A stretch of DNA of 53,334 nt from contig JABSQH010000012.1 in NCBI GenBank assembly GCA_013213745.1, positions 1 through 53,334 of the forward strand. Reading direction: 5' to 3'. The notes under the pieces are model-generated. The model made no database searches. It had not been told where the DNA came from and saw nothing but the letters and a program-made list of their open reading frames with translations. The translations under genes were made by a program, and so were the position numbers. The stretch comes from Ilumatobacteraceae bacterium. Lineage in GTDB: Bacteria > Actinomycetota > Acidimicrobiia > Acidimicrobiales > Ilumatobacteraceae. Shown here one piece after another: positions 1 through 8,610 of this stretch (positions are counted from its first letter, which is position 1; each line of letters opens with the position of its first letter).

Positions 1-341
1 CCGGTGATCAGCAGATGGTGATGGACACCGGTGGCGACGTACGCACACACGTTGGTGTCGAGCTTGGCGTCCTCGACGGTGCCATCGGCGTGGTAGTAGG
101 CATGCCACGAACCATCGGCTCGCTGGGTGTCTCGCAACCAGCGGTAGGCGTGGCGGGCCTCGGCATGAAAGCCGGCGACGTCGAGTGCCATGGCGGTCTC
201 GACGTGGTTCCATGGGTCGCAGTGCCCGCCGGGGAACCACGGGATCATGCCGGTTGGCAGCTGCAGCGACACGAGATGATGCGCAGTGCGTTCCAGCTCG
301 ACCGGGCTGAGGACACCAGCGAGCTCGGGCATCGCGCTCAT
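1..341 (-). CDS. Terpene-cyclase/prenyltransferase-like protein, N-terminal part, cut by window edge
   Basis: The frame is open from an ATG at 341 to the window edge (about 113 residues) and has no stop in the window. Visible motifs include MIPWFPGGHCDPWNHVE and a tryptophan-rich stretch with DTQRADGSWHAYY. These resemble the QW-type repeats of squalene-hopene-cyclase and prenyltransferase alpha/alpha toroid proteins. Its ATG overlaps the stop of the methyltransferase gene (ATGA at 338-341), so the two are translationally coupled behind the glycosyltransferase gene. A role in making or modifying a glycolipid or isoprenoid glycoconjugate is inferred from this context only. Without the C-terminal half no catalytic claim can be made. 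Confidence 0.75.
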   Translation of the reverse strand, partial: MSAMPELAGVLSPVELERTAHHLVSLQLPTGMIPWFPGGHCDPWNHVETAMALDVAGFHAEARHAYRWLRDTQRADGSWHAYYHADGTVEDAKLDTNVCAYVATGVHHHLLIT

Positions 342-1084
342 TGCGACACCGTTGCTTCAGGGACGTCGGCGGGCTTGCTGGCGTAGAAGACGACGCTCTT
401 GCCCATCACCGGAGACAACGCTCGATCGGCGACCCGCGTGATCGTCGGCTGCGCCGCAATGTCCCATTCGAGAAACTCGCGGTAGCGGGTGACGAGCGGA
501 TGATCGTCATTGGTCGGTCCGACCGCGCACTTCAGCCACCAGTACGGCGAGTGCAGCGCATGGGCCCGGTGGCGGCCGTCGACATCGAGGCCCGCCGATC
601 GCAGTTTGGCGGCCAACTCAGTCGCCGCGTAGATGCGTACGTGGCCGCCCGGACTCTTCGGAGCGTGGTACTCGTCGGAGAGCTTCCAGTTGATCGTCTC
701 GGGAAGCCACGACGGCACTGTGGCGGCGAACGTGCCGCCCGGCTTGAGCACCCGAACCATCTCGGCGATCGCGGCCACATCGTCTTGGATGTGTTCGAGC
801 ACCTCTGAGGTGATGACCACATCGAACGACCCGGTTGCGAACGGCAACCTCGTGGCATCGCCGCGCAGGATGCCGGCGACCCGTTCGATGTCGATCTCAC
901 CGGCGTCGACCATCCCGCCGAGTGTCGCCCGCGTCTCGACGACCTCGTCGGCCGCATAGTCGAGCGCCACCACGTCGGCACCTCGTCGGGCGCACTCGAA
1001 CACGTGACGACCAAAGCCTGCGCCGACGTCGAGGACACGGTCACCGGGCTGCAAGCCGAGTTGGTCGAAGCGGATCGTCAACAC
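338..1084 (-). CDS. Class I SAM-dependent methyltransferase
   Basis: 248 residues from a GTG start. The N-terminus carries the Rossmann glycine motif I, VLDVGAGFGRHVFECARRG (around residues 17-35), followed by VVALDYAADEVVE (motif II acidic loop) and VVITSEVLEHIQDD (motif IV). This is the Methyltransf_11 arrangement of small-molecule methyltransferases. The gene begins 1 bp after the stop of the glycosyltransferase gene and overlaps the next gene by 4 bp, so all three form an operon. The substrate is unknown. Given its neighbours, a sugar or glycolipid intermediate is a reasonable guess. Confidence 0.9.
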   Translation of the reverse strand: MLTIRFDQLGLQPGDRVLDVGAGFGRHVFECARRGADVVALDYAADEVVETRATLGGMVDAGEIDIERVAGILRGDATRLPFATGSFDVVITSEVLEHIQDDVAAIAEMVRVLKPGGTFAATVPSWLPETINWKLSDEYHAPKSPGGHVRIYAATELAAKLRSAGLDVDGRHRAHALHSPYWWLKCAVGPTNDDHPLVTRYREFLEWDIAAQPTITRVADRALSPVMGKSVVFYASKPADVPEATVSQ

Positions 1085-1085
1085 G

Positions 1086-2393
1086 TCAGCTGCGCCCCGC
1101 CAGACGCCCGTTGCGTTCGAGCTTGGCCACGTTCTCGGGCATCGCCAGCACCTCGCGGTACTGATCGACGGTGAGTTCGGCGCAACGTCGCCATGTCCAC
1201 CGGTCGATCACCCGAGCGCGACCAGCCGCGCCGATCCGCGCACGCAACTCGGCATTGTCGAGTCCGCGACCGATGGCGACGGCGAGAGCGTCGGCATCGC
1301 CGGCGGCGCACTGCAACACGGTGTCGCCATCGGCGCCCGTCACCTCGGGGAGGGCCCCGCCGTCGGTGGCGACCAACGGGGTGCCACTGCACATCGCCTC
1401 GATCGCCGGAAGGCTGAAGCCCTCGTACAAGCTCGGCACGACGGCCAACTCCGACTCGGCGTACAACTCGACGATGCGCTCGTCGCTGACACCCGAGACG
1501 AAGTCGATGTGCGCGGCGAGTCCCAGCGAGTCGATGAGATCCATCGAGTTGCCCGGGCGGGGCTTGCCGATGATCGTCAGCGTGACGTCGCGCTCGGTGC
1601 GCAACTTGGCCATCGCTTCGAGGAGGAACGGCAGTCCCTTGATGGCGACATCGGCCGACGCCGTCGTGATCAGTCGACCCGGTGTGCGGGCGACGTCGGG
1701 CAGTGGACGAAACAGATCGGGATCGACACCCACCGGCACGAGGCGCATCCGGTCGTAGGCCACGCCCATGTCGTTGTGGATGTCGTCGATCGAGTTCTGC
1801 GACACGACGACGATGCGCGGCATCGACGACGCCACGCGACCCTGCATCTTGACGAACGAGTACCAACGACCCACGGAGAACCGCTTCAGTCGGGTCTTCG
1901 CTTGGTTGATCTCGAGTTCGCGGTCGCGGGTGATCGGATGGTGCAACGTGACGATCGTCGGAATGTTCTCGTTGATCTTGCGGATGCCGTAACCGAGGCA
2001 TTGGTTGTCGTGGACGAGGTCGAACTGCCGGGACCTGGGGACCAGGTTGCGCGCTGCTCTGGCGCTGAACGCGAGCGGCTCGGGGAACGTGCCCGTGAGA
2101 AACTGTCCGATTTCGAGGAGGTCTTCGCGGGTCTTCAACTCCCAGAAGCCTGGAAGGCGGCCGGGGAAGTACTCGTTGAACGTGTCGAGGCTGGGTAGCT
2201 CGGTCATCGCCACCCGCTCGTCGAGCACCGGGTAGGGCTGCCCACCGAGCACCTCGACGGTGTGGCCGAGGTCGACTAGTGCCTTGGTCAGATGGCGCGT
2301 GTACACGCCTTGCCCACCCACGTGCGGCTTGCCGCGGTAGGTGAGATAGGCGAGCGTCAGCGGCGCGTCGGGGGGGAGTCCGGCCGAGGACAT
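1086..2393 (-). CDS. Glycosyltransferase family 4
   Basis: 435 residues with the two-domain GT-B layout. The N-terminal domain opens with a glycine-rich acceptor loop, HVGGQGVYTRHLTKAL. The C-terminal nucleotide-sugar domain has the GT4 EX7E element in YEGFSLPAIEAMCSGTPLVA. The enzyme should transfer a sugar from an activated donor to a lipid or saccharide acceptor at the cytoplasmic face of the membrane. It leads an operon with a methyltransferase and a terpene-cyclase-like protein. The ATG at 2393 is taken as the start because conserved strand beta1 (LTLAYLTYRGKPHVGGQG) follows within about 12 residues. Donor and acceptor cannot be told from sequence. Confidence 0.92.
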   Translation of the reverse strand: MSSAGLPPDAPLTLAYLTYRGKPHVGGQGVYTRHLTKALVDLGHTVEVLGGQPYPVLDERVAMTELPSLDTFNEYFPGRLPGFWELKTREDLLEIGQFLTGTFPEPLAFSARAARNLVPRSRQFDLVHDNQCLGYGIRKINENIPTIVTLHHPITRDRELEINQAKTRLKRFSVGRWYSFVKMQGRVASSMPRIVVVSQNSIDDIHNDMGVAYDRMRLVPVGVDPDLFRPLPDVARTPGRLITTASADVAIKGLPFLLEAMAKLRTERDVTLTIIGKPRPGNSMDLIDSLGLAAHIDFVSGVSDERIVELYAESELAVVPSLYEGFSLPAIEAMCSGTPLVATDGGALPEVTGADGDTVLQCAAGDADALAVAIGRGLDNAELRARIGAAGRARVIDRWTWRRCAELTVDQYREVLAMPENVAKLERNGRLAGRS

Positions 2394-2465
2394 CCGGGAG
2401 AGGCTATCGGGGTGGGCTCCTGCTGGACTCAGCGAAGTGCGCTCGCCCGTCTCGGATGACCTCCG

Positions 2466-2495
2466 CCGATCCCCATTGGGCCGATCCCCACTGGG
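2466..2495. repeat. Two 15-bp tandem units in an intergenic gap
   Basis: CCGATCCCCATTGGG is followed directly by CCGATCCCCACTGGG, with one mismatch. It lies between the glycosyltransferase start (2393) and the end of the aldose epimerase gene (2502). It is not coding in either neighbour, and no function is evident. Confidence 0.7.
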
Positions 2496-2501
2496 TGGTC
2501 A

Positions 2502-3347
2502 CTACCAACCGATGCGCAACGTCCGCCGCAGCGGCTGGTCGGGTGTGATCAACCGTGGGCGAATCGTCACAGCGTCTGGCGGGCCCGACTGTGGTTCCAC
2601 ACACGTTGCCTGTTCGGGCTTGTCGTAGACGATCCAGTGGTCGCAATCGCTGGTGATGGTCACCGCTGACACCGACGGCCGGTCGTAGTGCAGCGTGATC
2701 GGCTCGACGCAGACGAAACAGTCGTCCCACGGGCCGGCGGTGGGTTCGATCAGCTCGCCGACGAACATGTCGGTGTCGTCCTTGGCGTACATCGCCACGG
2801 GGTCGAAGTCGAGGCGTTCCGGCTTTACGAACCAGGGGTGCCAGCCGATTTCGGCCGGCATCGCCGGCGGGTCGGGGGCGCCGTCGAAAGCGACGCTCAG
2901 TTCGCAGTGCACGGCGTCGGCGGCGAGCGTCACGCGGTGTGTCGCCGTGCCCGGGTACGGCCAGCCGAGCCGAGTGTCGATCGGGCAGGTGGCGGTGACC
3001 GTGGTGGCCGAGCAGCTGTGCATCGTCCATGGCCGCGCATACACCGTGCCGTGGATTGCATGGTGCTGTTCCGGGCTACCGGTGGCGGGCTGATCGACGT
3101 GGTTCGTGTCGAGCTGGTGGTCGACCCCGAACAGGCGGAAGCGGCCGTTGCGGATGCGGTTGGTCCACGGCGCCTGAGGGAACGCACCCCAGTGGCTGGG
3201 CTTGCCGCGCGAGTCGGCGTCGTCGATCAGCAACGGCTGGTCGTCGACGGTGATCTGCGCCAGCCGACCTCCCTCGCCGAGGTCGACGTCGACGCTCACG
3301 GGATGGCTGCCGTCGTCGCGGGCCAAGGTCACCGTCGATTCGCTCAT
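2502..3347 (-). CDS. Aldose 1-epimerase family protein
   Basis: 281 residues from the ATG at 3347. An open frame continues upstream to 3512, but that extension is low complexity and overlaps dtd, so it is excluded. Conserved mutarotase elements are visible: SHWGAFPQAPWTNRIRNG, the substrate-loop histidines in QHHAIHGTVY, the catalytic-acid histidine in EIGWHPWF, and the general-base glutamate in CVEPQSGPPDA. Family members interconvert the alpha and beta anomers of aldohexoses. The gene is divergent from dtd with a 59-bp gap, which must hold both promoters. Confidence 0.9.
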   Translation of the reverse strand: MSESTVTLARDDGSHPVSVDVDLGEGGRLAQITVDDQPLLIDDADSRGKPSHWGAFPQAPWTNRIRNGRFRLFGVDHQLDTNHVDQPATGSPEQHHAIHGTVYARPWTMHSCSATTVTATCPIDTRLGWPYPGTATHRVTLAADAVHCELSVAFDGAPDPPAMPAEIGWHPWFVKPERLDFDPVAMYAKDDTDMFVGELIEPTAGPWDDCFVCVEPITLHYDRPSVSAVTITSDCDHWIVYDKPEQATCVEPQSGPPDAVTIRPRLITPDQPLRRTLRIGW

Positions 3348-3406
3348 CGCCGCAACGTAGCTGAACCCTCCAGACGCCGGCGGTGCGCCTGTGGTAGGCA
3401 GCGGCG

Positions 3407-3862
3407 GTGCGTGCGGTGGTGCAGCGAGTGGCCCGGGCGAGCGTGACAAGTCGTGGCGCGGCGGCCGAGCCGTATGAGGTCGTGGGTGAGATCGGACCCG
3501 GGCTCTGCGCATTGGTCGGGGTGACCCACGACGACACTGCAGCGAGTGCGACCAAGCTGGCCAGCAAGCTCGCCGGGTTGCGGGTGTTCGGCGACGACGA
3601 CGGCGTGATGAATCGATCGGTCGTCGACGTCGCCGGCGCGGTGCTCGTCGTCAGTCAGTTCACCCTCTATGGCGATACCACCCGCGGTCGTCGCCCCAGC
3701 TGGGCCGCCGCTGCGCCGCCCGACGTCGCCGAACCGCTCATCGACGCCGTGGTTGCTGAACTCGCGACGCTCGGAGTGTCAGTCGCCACCGGTCGGTTCC
3801 GCACCGACATGCGTGTCGATCTCGTCAACGACGGTCCCGTCACCGTGGTCGTCGAGGTCTGA
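3407..3862 (+). CDS. dtd: D-aminoacyl-tRNA deacylase
   Basis: 151 residues, the usual length for DTD. The enzyme removes D-amino acids (and glycine mischarged on tRNA-Ala) from tRNA by RNA-based catalysis in the cytosol. Both family signatures are present: [16 protein letters not shown] and the C-terminal NDGPVT containing the Gly-cisPro motif. The GTG at 3407 is the only start that keeps the N-terminal MRAVVQRV strand. A TAGGCA hexamer ends 6 nt before it, and there is no Shine-Dalgarno, which fits leaderless translation. Its last 84 bp overlap the 3' end of lnt on the other strand. Confidence 0.95.
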   Translation: MRAVVQRVARASVTSRGAAAEPYEVVGEIGPGLCALVGVTHDDTAASATKLASKLAGLRVFGDDDGVMNRSVVDVAGAVLVVSQFTLYGDTTRGRRPSWAAAAPPDVAEPLIDAVVAELATLGVSVATGRFRTDMRVDLVNDGPVTVVVEV

Positions 3863-5455
3863 GTCACGCCGTACCGATGCCTGGCGGGCGACGATCGACG
3901 CTGCGAGCAACACCACAGCAGCGAGCATGATCCAGGGGGCGTCGCCGACGCGCGTGTACCACGTGAGCCCGCTGCGCAGTTCGATGTCGTCGATGAGGAT
4001 GGCCCGTTCGGAGATCGACGTCCGCTCCAGCACGTCGCCGCCCTCGTCGATGATCGCCGTGAACCCGGTCGGCGCGGCCTGCACCACCCAGCGCCCGTTC
4101 TCGATTGCTCGCTGGCGGCTCGATGCAACCTGTTGGGTCTGCACGATCGTTCCGGTGTAGCTCGCCCCGTTGGTCGGGTTGATGATCGCCTCGCCACCGA
4201 GTGCGACGCCTTCGCGGGCGCGACCCCCGAAGAAGATCTCCCACGAGATCGCAACGGCGAGCTCGGTCCCGTCCGGCAGCTCGAGTACCGCCGGTTCTGT
4301 GCCCGGGAGGGCGTCGCGGCCGATGCGCTCGATCGGTGCGCCGAAGAACTCGAGCACTCCGCGCAGCGGCACGTACTCGCCGAACGGCACCCGACGCACC
4401 TTGTCGTATCGACTGACGATCGCCCCGTCTGGACCGATGACCACCTGCGCGTTCGTGCGGTTCTCGCCGTCGTTGAGCTCTTCGGTGATGCCGACGGCGA
4501 TCGGTGCGTCGAGGCGGGCCGCCTCGGCCGCCAAGATCTCCGGCAGCGTGTCACCTGTGCCCCCGGCCGCCTCGACGATGACGAGTGGCGCTGGCGACTC
4601 GCTGAACGAATCCACGTCGAGGGTGTTCTCGGGCCACACGACGAGGTCGATGTCGTCCTCGACCGTCAACTCGCGAGTCGCCGCGAGGTGCGCAATGAAC
4701 ACATCGGGCCACGGGACCTCGGTCGCCGACGTCCCCTGCCGTCCGCCGCCCTGCACCGCGGCGACCCGCAATGTGTCGCCGGTTGCGCCGCCCTGCGGAG
4801 CGACGACCACTGCGAGCACCAGCACCCCGATAGCGACACCCGCCGCCGCAAGGCCGATGCGCTCGGGGACCCGCAGCAACCGCCGTCGAGGCGACGCCGC
4901 AGACCGCTGAGCCGCGACGTCGGTGACAAGTGCGCCGAGTGCGAACCCGATCTGAAAGGTGAACCAGGTGACGAGGATCGTGCCGCCGACTCGACCGATC
5001 CCGGCGAACGGCCCGGCGACCTGAGCGATGCCGAGGGATGCCAAGGGAACACCGCCGAACGGGAACGAGAAGCGCAGCGCCTCGACGAGCGTGTGTGCTG
5101 CGGGCCGGCCGACGATGGCCCAGCGGCCCGATGGTGCGATCCAGGCGGCCACGGCGTGGTAGCCGGCGAACACTGCGCCGGCGACGAGATAACCGGGCGC
5201 GGTGAGTTGCACCATCCATCCCATACCGAGGAACATCCACCCGGCTCCGAAGGCGTAGCCGGTCGCAGCCCGTCCCCGGCGCCCGCTCGCGCCGTTGCGG
5301 ACCGGCGCCGCCGACTGGGCGAAGCCGAATGCGGCGATCCCGACGAACGACAACGGCCACCATCCCCATGGCGGCATCGACAGCGCGACGAGGGCGCCCG
5401 CGCCGAGCGCAAGTGCCAGGCGGGCGAGGCGCGTGTGACGCCGCTCGTCGGTCAA
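3779..5455 (-). CDS. lnt: Apolipoprotein N-acyltransferase-like protein with Ser at the nucleophile position
   Basis: 558 residues if it starts at TTG 5455, which forms a TTGA overlap with the sortase stop. An upstream in-frame ATG at 5557 is possible but would add basic, low-complexity residues. About seven hydrophobic segments precede a nitrilase-fold domain, as in Lnt, which N-acylates lipoproteins in the membrane. The catalytic Glu (VVWPENTL), Lys ([14 protein letters not shown]) and essential loop Glu are present. The nucleophile position, CYE or CWE in the family, reads AISWEIFF, so Ser replaces Cys; the codon is TCG. Either this is an unusual catalytic variant or the acyltransfer activity is altered. 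It is last in the hemE-hemH-hemY-sortase operon. Confidence 0.85.
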   Translation of the reverse strand: MTDERRHTRLARLALALGAGALVALSMPPWGWWPLSFVGIAAFGFAQSAAPVRNGASGRRGRAATGYAFGAGWMFLGMGWMVQLTAPGYLVAGAVFAGYHAVAAWIAPSGRWAIVGRPAAHTLVEALRFSFPFGGVPLASLGIAQVAGPFAGIGRVGGTILVTWFTFQIGFALGALVTDVAAQRSAASPRRRLLRVPERIGLAAAGVAIGVLVLAVVVAPQGGATGDTLRVAAVQGGGRQGTSATEVPWPDVFIAHLAATRELTVEDDIDLVVWPENTLDVDSFSESPAPLVIVEAAGGTGDTLPEILAAEAARLDAPIAVGITEELNDGENRTNAQVVIGPDGAIVSRYDKVRRVPFGEYVPLRGVLEFFGAPIERIGRDALPGTEPAVLELPDGTELAVAISWEIFFGGRAREGVALGGEAIINPTNGASYTGTIVQTQQVASSRQRAIENGRWVVQAAPTGFTAIIDEGGDVLERTSISERAILIDDIELRSGLTWYTRVGDAPWIMLAAVVLLAASIVARQASVRRDSDLDDHGDGTVVDEIDTHVGAEPTGGD

Positions 5456-6243
5456 GCGACCAGGTCGAGGAAGACGACGATGCGCTGGGCCACCGAACCC
5501 GGAGGATGGCAGGCGAAGAGCGTCGCCGTCGGCGTCTCGGTCGGGTTGACGATCCACACGGCGTCGGGATTGACGATCTCGGTGCGGTTGACGCGATACG
5601 TGTGCGCTCCCTCAGCGGTGTTGAACACCACCTCGTCACCGGGCGACAACTGGTCGAGGTTGCGGAACTCCGCGTTGTGGCTCGTGCGATGGGCGGCGAC
5701 GACCACGTTGCCGTCCTGGCCCGGCATCGCCGTACCGGGCCAGTGGCCCGGCCCTCGGTCGAGGGTCGTCATTCGGATCCCGGACAGCATCGGAGTGTCG
5801 AGCCCGATTCGTGGAATCGAGATCGAACCGATTTGTGGCCCCGCTTCAGGAGCTTGCGGATCTGACGGTGGGGCGATCGGCGCAACCGGCTGTTCGGGGA
5901 GCGTCTCAGGTGGCGGCTCGGTGGTGGGAGCGGCCGTGGTGGTCGGGGCCGCCGTGGTGGTGGGAGCGGCCGTGGTGGTGGGAGCAGCCGTCGTGGTGGA
6001 TTCGGCGGACAACGTCGGACGCGACTCCGAGGTGGTGATGATCGCAGTTGACGGGGCTGCCGTCGTGGTGGTTGCCTCGGTTGTTGGTGGGTTGAACGTG
6101 GCAATGGCATCAGGTGTGTCATCGCCGTTCACGACGAAGGCGGTGCCGATGCCGACGAGGCCGAGGGCGCCGACGACGATCGGCACGACGGTGCGACGGC
6201 GAACGTCCAGCCCGTTCCCGCGATTCATAGCTCTGCCCATCAT
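5452..6243 (-). CDS. Class E sortase
   Basis: 263 residues. The ATG at 6243 overlaps the hemY stop (ATGA); a second ATG follows immediately. A transmembrane anchor lies at residues 20-38, followed by a Thr/Pro/Ala-rich spacer (52-125) and a sortase domain. The catalytic His185 (VVVAAHRTSHN), Cys245 (TLFACHPPGS) and Arg254 (VAQRIVV) are all visible. Class E sortases are membrane-anchored transpeptidases that attach sorting-signal proteins to the actinobacterial cell wall. No sorting-signal substrate is encoded in this window. The spacer is encoded by a short-period DNA repeat. Confidence 0.9.
   Translation of the reverse strand: MMGRAMNRGNGLDVRRRTVVPIVVGALGLVGIGTAFVVNGDDTPDAIATFNPPTTEATTTTAAPSTAIITTSESRPTLSAESTTTAAPTTTAAPTTTAAPTTTAAPTTEPPPETLPEQPVAPIAPPSDPQAPEAGPQIGSISIPRIGLDTPMLSGIRMTTLDRGPGHWPGTAMPGQDGNVVVAAHRTSHNAEFRNLDQLSPGDEVVFNTAEGAHTYRVNRTEIVNPDAVWIVNPTETPTATLFACHPPGSVAQRIVVFLDLVA
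5921..5992. repeat. Four 18-bp units encoding the Thr/Ala/Pro spacer of the sortase
   Basis: Four near-identical 18-bp units (for example GTGGTGGGAGCGGCCGTG) encode TTTAAP repeats in the wall-spanning linker of the sortase. The number of units may vary between strains by slippage. Confidence 0.85.
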
Positions 6244-7631
6244 GACAGAGCCTCGAACGACTGAACAGTACGGTTCACCATTCGTTTCGCATCTCGAACG
6301 CAGGCGGGAATCCCGATGCCGCGGTAGCCGGCGCCGGTCACCCCGATGCCCGCCGGAAGGGCGGCCTCGACAGCCTCGACCCAACGCTGGTGGTGGGGCC
6401 GGTACTGGGCAAATGCACCCGGCCATCTGGTGATCCGTACGTCGAGCGGCGTCGGGTCGATACCGAGCTGATGGGCGAGGTCGTCGAGCGTGCGGGCCAG
6501 CACGGTGTCGTTGTCGAGATGGCTTACGGGTGCGCCGTCGCGCCCGAGCGAGGCGCGCAGGATCACTCCACCGCCGGCGGGCTGCCAATGCGCCCATTTC
6601 TGTGAGCCGAACGACACCGCCGTGAGCGTTCGTTGCTCGGACTTCGGGATGAGATACCCGCTGAGGCCGTGCAGCCGTTCGGGCCACGCGGACCGGGGTA
6701 TGTGGAGGACCACCATCACGACGTCGGCGGCTTCGGCGCGGGCCAACAACGCACTGGCGTCCGGCGCGGTGTCCACGAGCATCGATGCCGATGCCTGCGG
6801 GGGAGAGGCCAGGATCACGGCGTCGAATCGTTCATCGTCGACCCGCCAGCCCGATCCGTCGGCGGCGACCTGTTGGATCGAACGGCCGAGGCGCACTTCG
6901 CCGCCACCGGTGACGACCGCATCTGCGGTCGCCGTGACGAGATCGGCCATGCCACCGCGCGGTGCGGCGAAGATCGGCCCGGCGGTGGCGGTCGCCGTCC
7001 CCGGCCGGCCGGCGGTGCCGAAGCGGCTGGCGAGGAGCACACTGCGGCGGGTGTTCGCCAGCTGGTGCAGCTGAGGCACCTCGGCAAGGCTGAAGCGATC
7101 GGTGTCGGCCGCGTAGATACTCCCGACCAAGCTGTCGACGAGGACCTCGTGGACCTCGTCGCCGAAGCGTGCCCGCACGTACGCACCGACGGAGTCGGGG
7201 GCGATCGAGGTGCGCGGCACCAGCGGCTCGATCGCAGCTCGTACCGTCCCACGCCACGACAGCAGTGGCGAGCGGACGAGCGGCCAGGGTCGCCCCGGTA
7301 GGCCGAGGAGTAGTCCCTCGGGAATGGGGTGCAGCCCGTTGCGCCAGATCGCTGCGCCGACCGGTTCGGGCGAGACGAGATCGAGGTCGAGCGACTCGGC
7401 GAGAGCGACGGCCTCGGGCACCCTGGCCAGAAACGCATCGGCGCCGGCGTCGAGTCCGGAGATTCCGGCGAACGGCGAGCTGGCGATGCGCCCGCCGACG
7501 TGCGTCGCACGCTCGAACAGGGTCACCTCGATGGCGGCGTTGGCGCGTTGTAGCTCGAGAGCGGTCGCCGTGCCGGCGATGCCTCCGCCGATCACGGCGA
7601 CACGCCGAACAGGGCGTTGTGACGCAGTCAC
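6240..7631 (-). CDS. hemY: Protoporphyrinogen/coproporphyrinogen oxidase
   Basis: 463 residues from a GTG at 7631. The N-terminal dinucleotide-binding motif VIGGGIAGTATALELQ with downstream FERATHVGGRIASS marks the FAD-dependent HemY/CgoX family. In Gram-positive bacteria these enzymes mostly oxidise coproporphyrinogen III to coproporphyrin III in the coproporphyrin-dependent haem route. Which product is made here is inferred from lineage. The gene starts 10 bp after hemH and overlaps the sortase by 4 bp. No HemQ/ChdC decarboxylase gene is visible in the window. Confidence 0.92.
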   Translation of the reverse strand: MTASQRPVRRVAVIGGGIAGTATALELQRANAAIEVTLFERATHVGGRIASSPFAGISGLDAGADAFLARVPEAVALAESLDLDLVSPEPVGAAIWRNGLHPIPEGLLLGLPGRPWPLVRSPLLSWRGTVRAAIEPLVPRTSIAPDSVGAYVRARFGDEVHEVLVDSLVGSIYAADTDRFSLAEVPQLHQLANTRRSVLLASRFGTAGRPGTATATAGPIFAAPRGGMADLVTATADAVVTGGGEVRLGRSIQQVAADGSGWRVDDERFDAVILASPPQASASMLVDTAPDASALLARAEAADVVMVVLHIPRSAWPERLHGLSGYLIPKSEQRTLTAVSFGSQKWAHWQPAGGGVILRASLGRDGAPVSHLDNDTVLARTLDDLAHQLGIDPTPLDVRITRWPGAFAQYRPHHQRWVEAVEAALPAGIGVTGAGYRGIGIPACVRDAKRMVNRTVQSFEALS

Positions 7632-7641
7632 CGGGCGCCCA

Positions 7642-8562
7642 TCACTCGGCGACGGTGCGCACGAGTTCGGCCAGCGCGGTCATGACCGTGTCGTCGGCAT
7701 TGACCGATGCGGTGCGATCGAACGCCAGGCCCCTGGCCTCCGCCCGTTGCGCGGCCTCGATGTCGAGGTCGTACAACACCTCGAGATGATCGGCGACGAA
7801 ACCGCACGAGCTCACGATCACCGCGTCAGCTCCGTCGTCGGCGAGGGTGTCGATCGCGTCGAGGACGTCGGGGCCGATCCATGGCTCTGGCGTGCGTCCA
7901 GCGGACTGCCAGGCGATCGACCACTCGTCTCCTTCGACGAGGCCGAGCTCGCCGGCGACCGCTTCGGCCGTCGACCGCAACTCGTGGGGGTACGGGTCGC
8001 CCCCGTCGATGATTCGTTGGGGCAGCGAGTGTGCGGTGAACAACACGTGGACCTTGCGGTCCGCTGTGCTCAGCGCATCGACGCGCGTCGCCAGGTCGCG
8101 TGCCAGGAAGGAGACGAACGCCGGTTCCGTGGCCCAACTCTCGATACCCCGCACTGGCACGTTGCCAGCGCCGTCCTGGGCGCGACTGAGGTACTGGCCG
8201 ATCGAGTACGAGGAGTAGTGCGGCGCCAACACGAGCCCGACGATGTGTTCGGCGCCGGCGGCGACGAGCGCGGCCGCGCCGTCTTCGACCTTCGGGTCGG
8301 CGTGTTTCAGGCCGAGGCCCACCTGGAAGCGACCAGGTTCGGCGGCGTCGAGGTCGTCGCCGATTGCCTGCGCCTGAGCCTCGGTGAGCTGAGCCAGTGG
8401 TGAAACGCCACCGATGGCTGCGTACCGGTTGGTCAAGTCGGCGAGAGCCTCGGGGGTCGGTGGTCGCCCGCGACGGATGTCCGTGTAATAGGGCTCGATC
8501 TCCGCGGGCGTTCGTGGCGTGCCGTACGCCATCACCAACACTCCGACCGATGATTCGCTCAT
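7642..8562 (-). CDS. hemH: Ferrochelatase
   Basis: 306 residues, the size of Gram-positive ferrochelatases (CpfC type). The enzyme inserts ferrous iron into coproporphyrin III or protoporphyrin IX. Family motifs include VLVMAYGTPRTPAEIEPYY at the start, VLAPHYSSYSIGQY carrying the metal-binding histidine, LFTAHSLPQRII, and VSSCGFVADHLEVLYDLD with the partner glutamate. No Fe-S cysteine cluster is evident at the C-terminus. It sits between hemE and hemY in one transcription unit. Confidence 0.94.
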   Translation of the reverse strand: MSESSVGVLVMAYGTPRTPAEIEPYYTDIRRGRPPTPEALADLTNRYAAIGGVSPLAQLTEAQAQAIGDDLDAAEPGRFQVGLGLKHADPKVEDGAAALVAAGAEHIVGLVLAPHYSSYSIGQYLSRAQDGAGNVPVRGIESWATEPAFVSFLARDLATRVDALSTADRKVHVLFTAHSLPQRIIDGGDPYPHELRSTAEAVAGELGLVEGDEWSIAWQSAGRTPEPWIGPDVLDAIDTLADDGADAVIVSSCGFVADHLEVLYDLDIEAAQRAEARGLAFDRTASVNADDTVMTALAELVRTVAE

Positions 8563-8610
8563 GACGCGCTGCCGTTCCTCATGTGATCTTGGCCGTGATC
8601 GTGTGGCGGT

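Noticed and set aside
5921-5992. Possible CRISPR-like or regulatory repeat array
   Set aside because: Units are contiguous 18-mers in frame and encode a sortase linker. The same holds for 15508-15552 and 34567-34614.
4133-6433. A 766-codon plus-strand frame across lnt and the sortase
   Set aside because: It covers two real minus-strand genes and shows only low-complexity composition.
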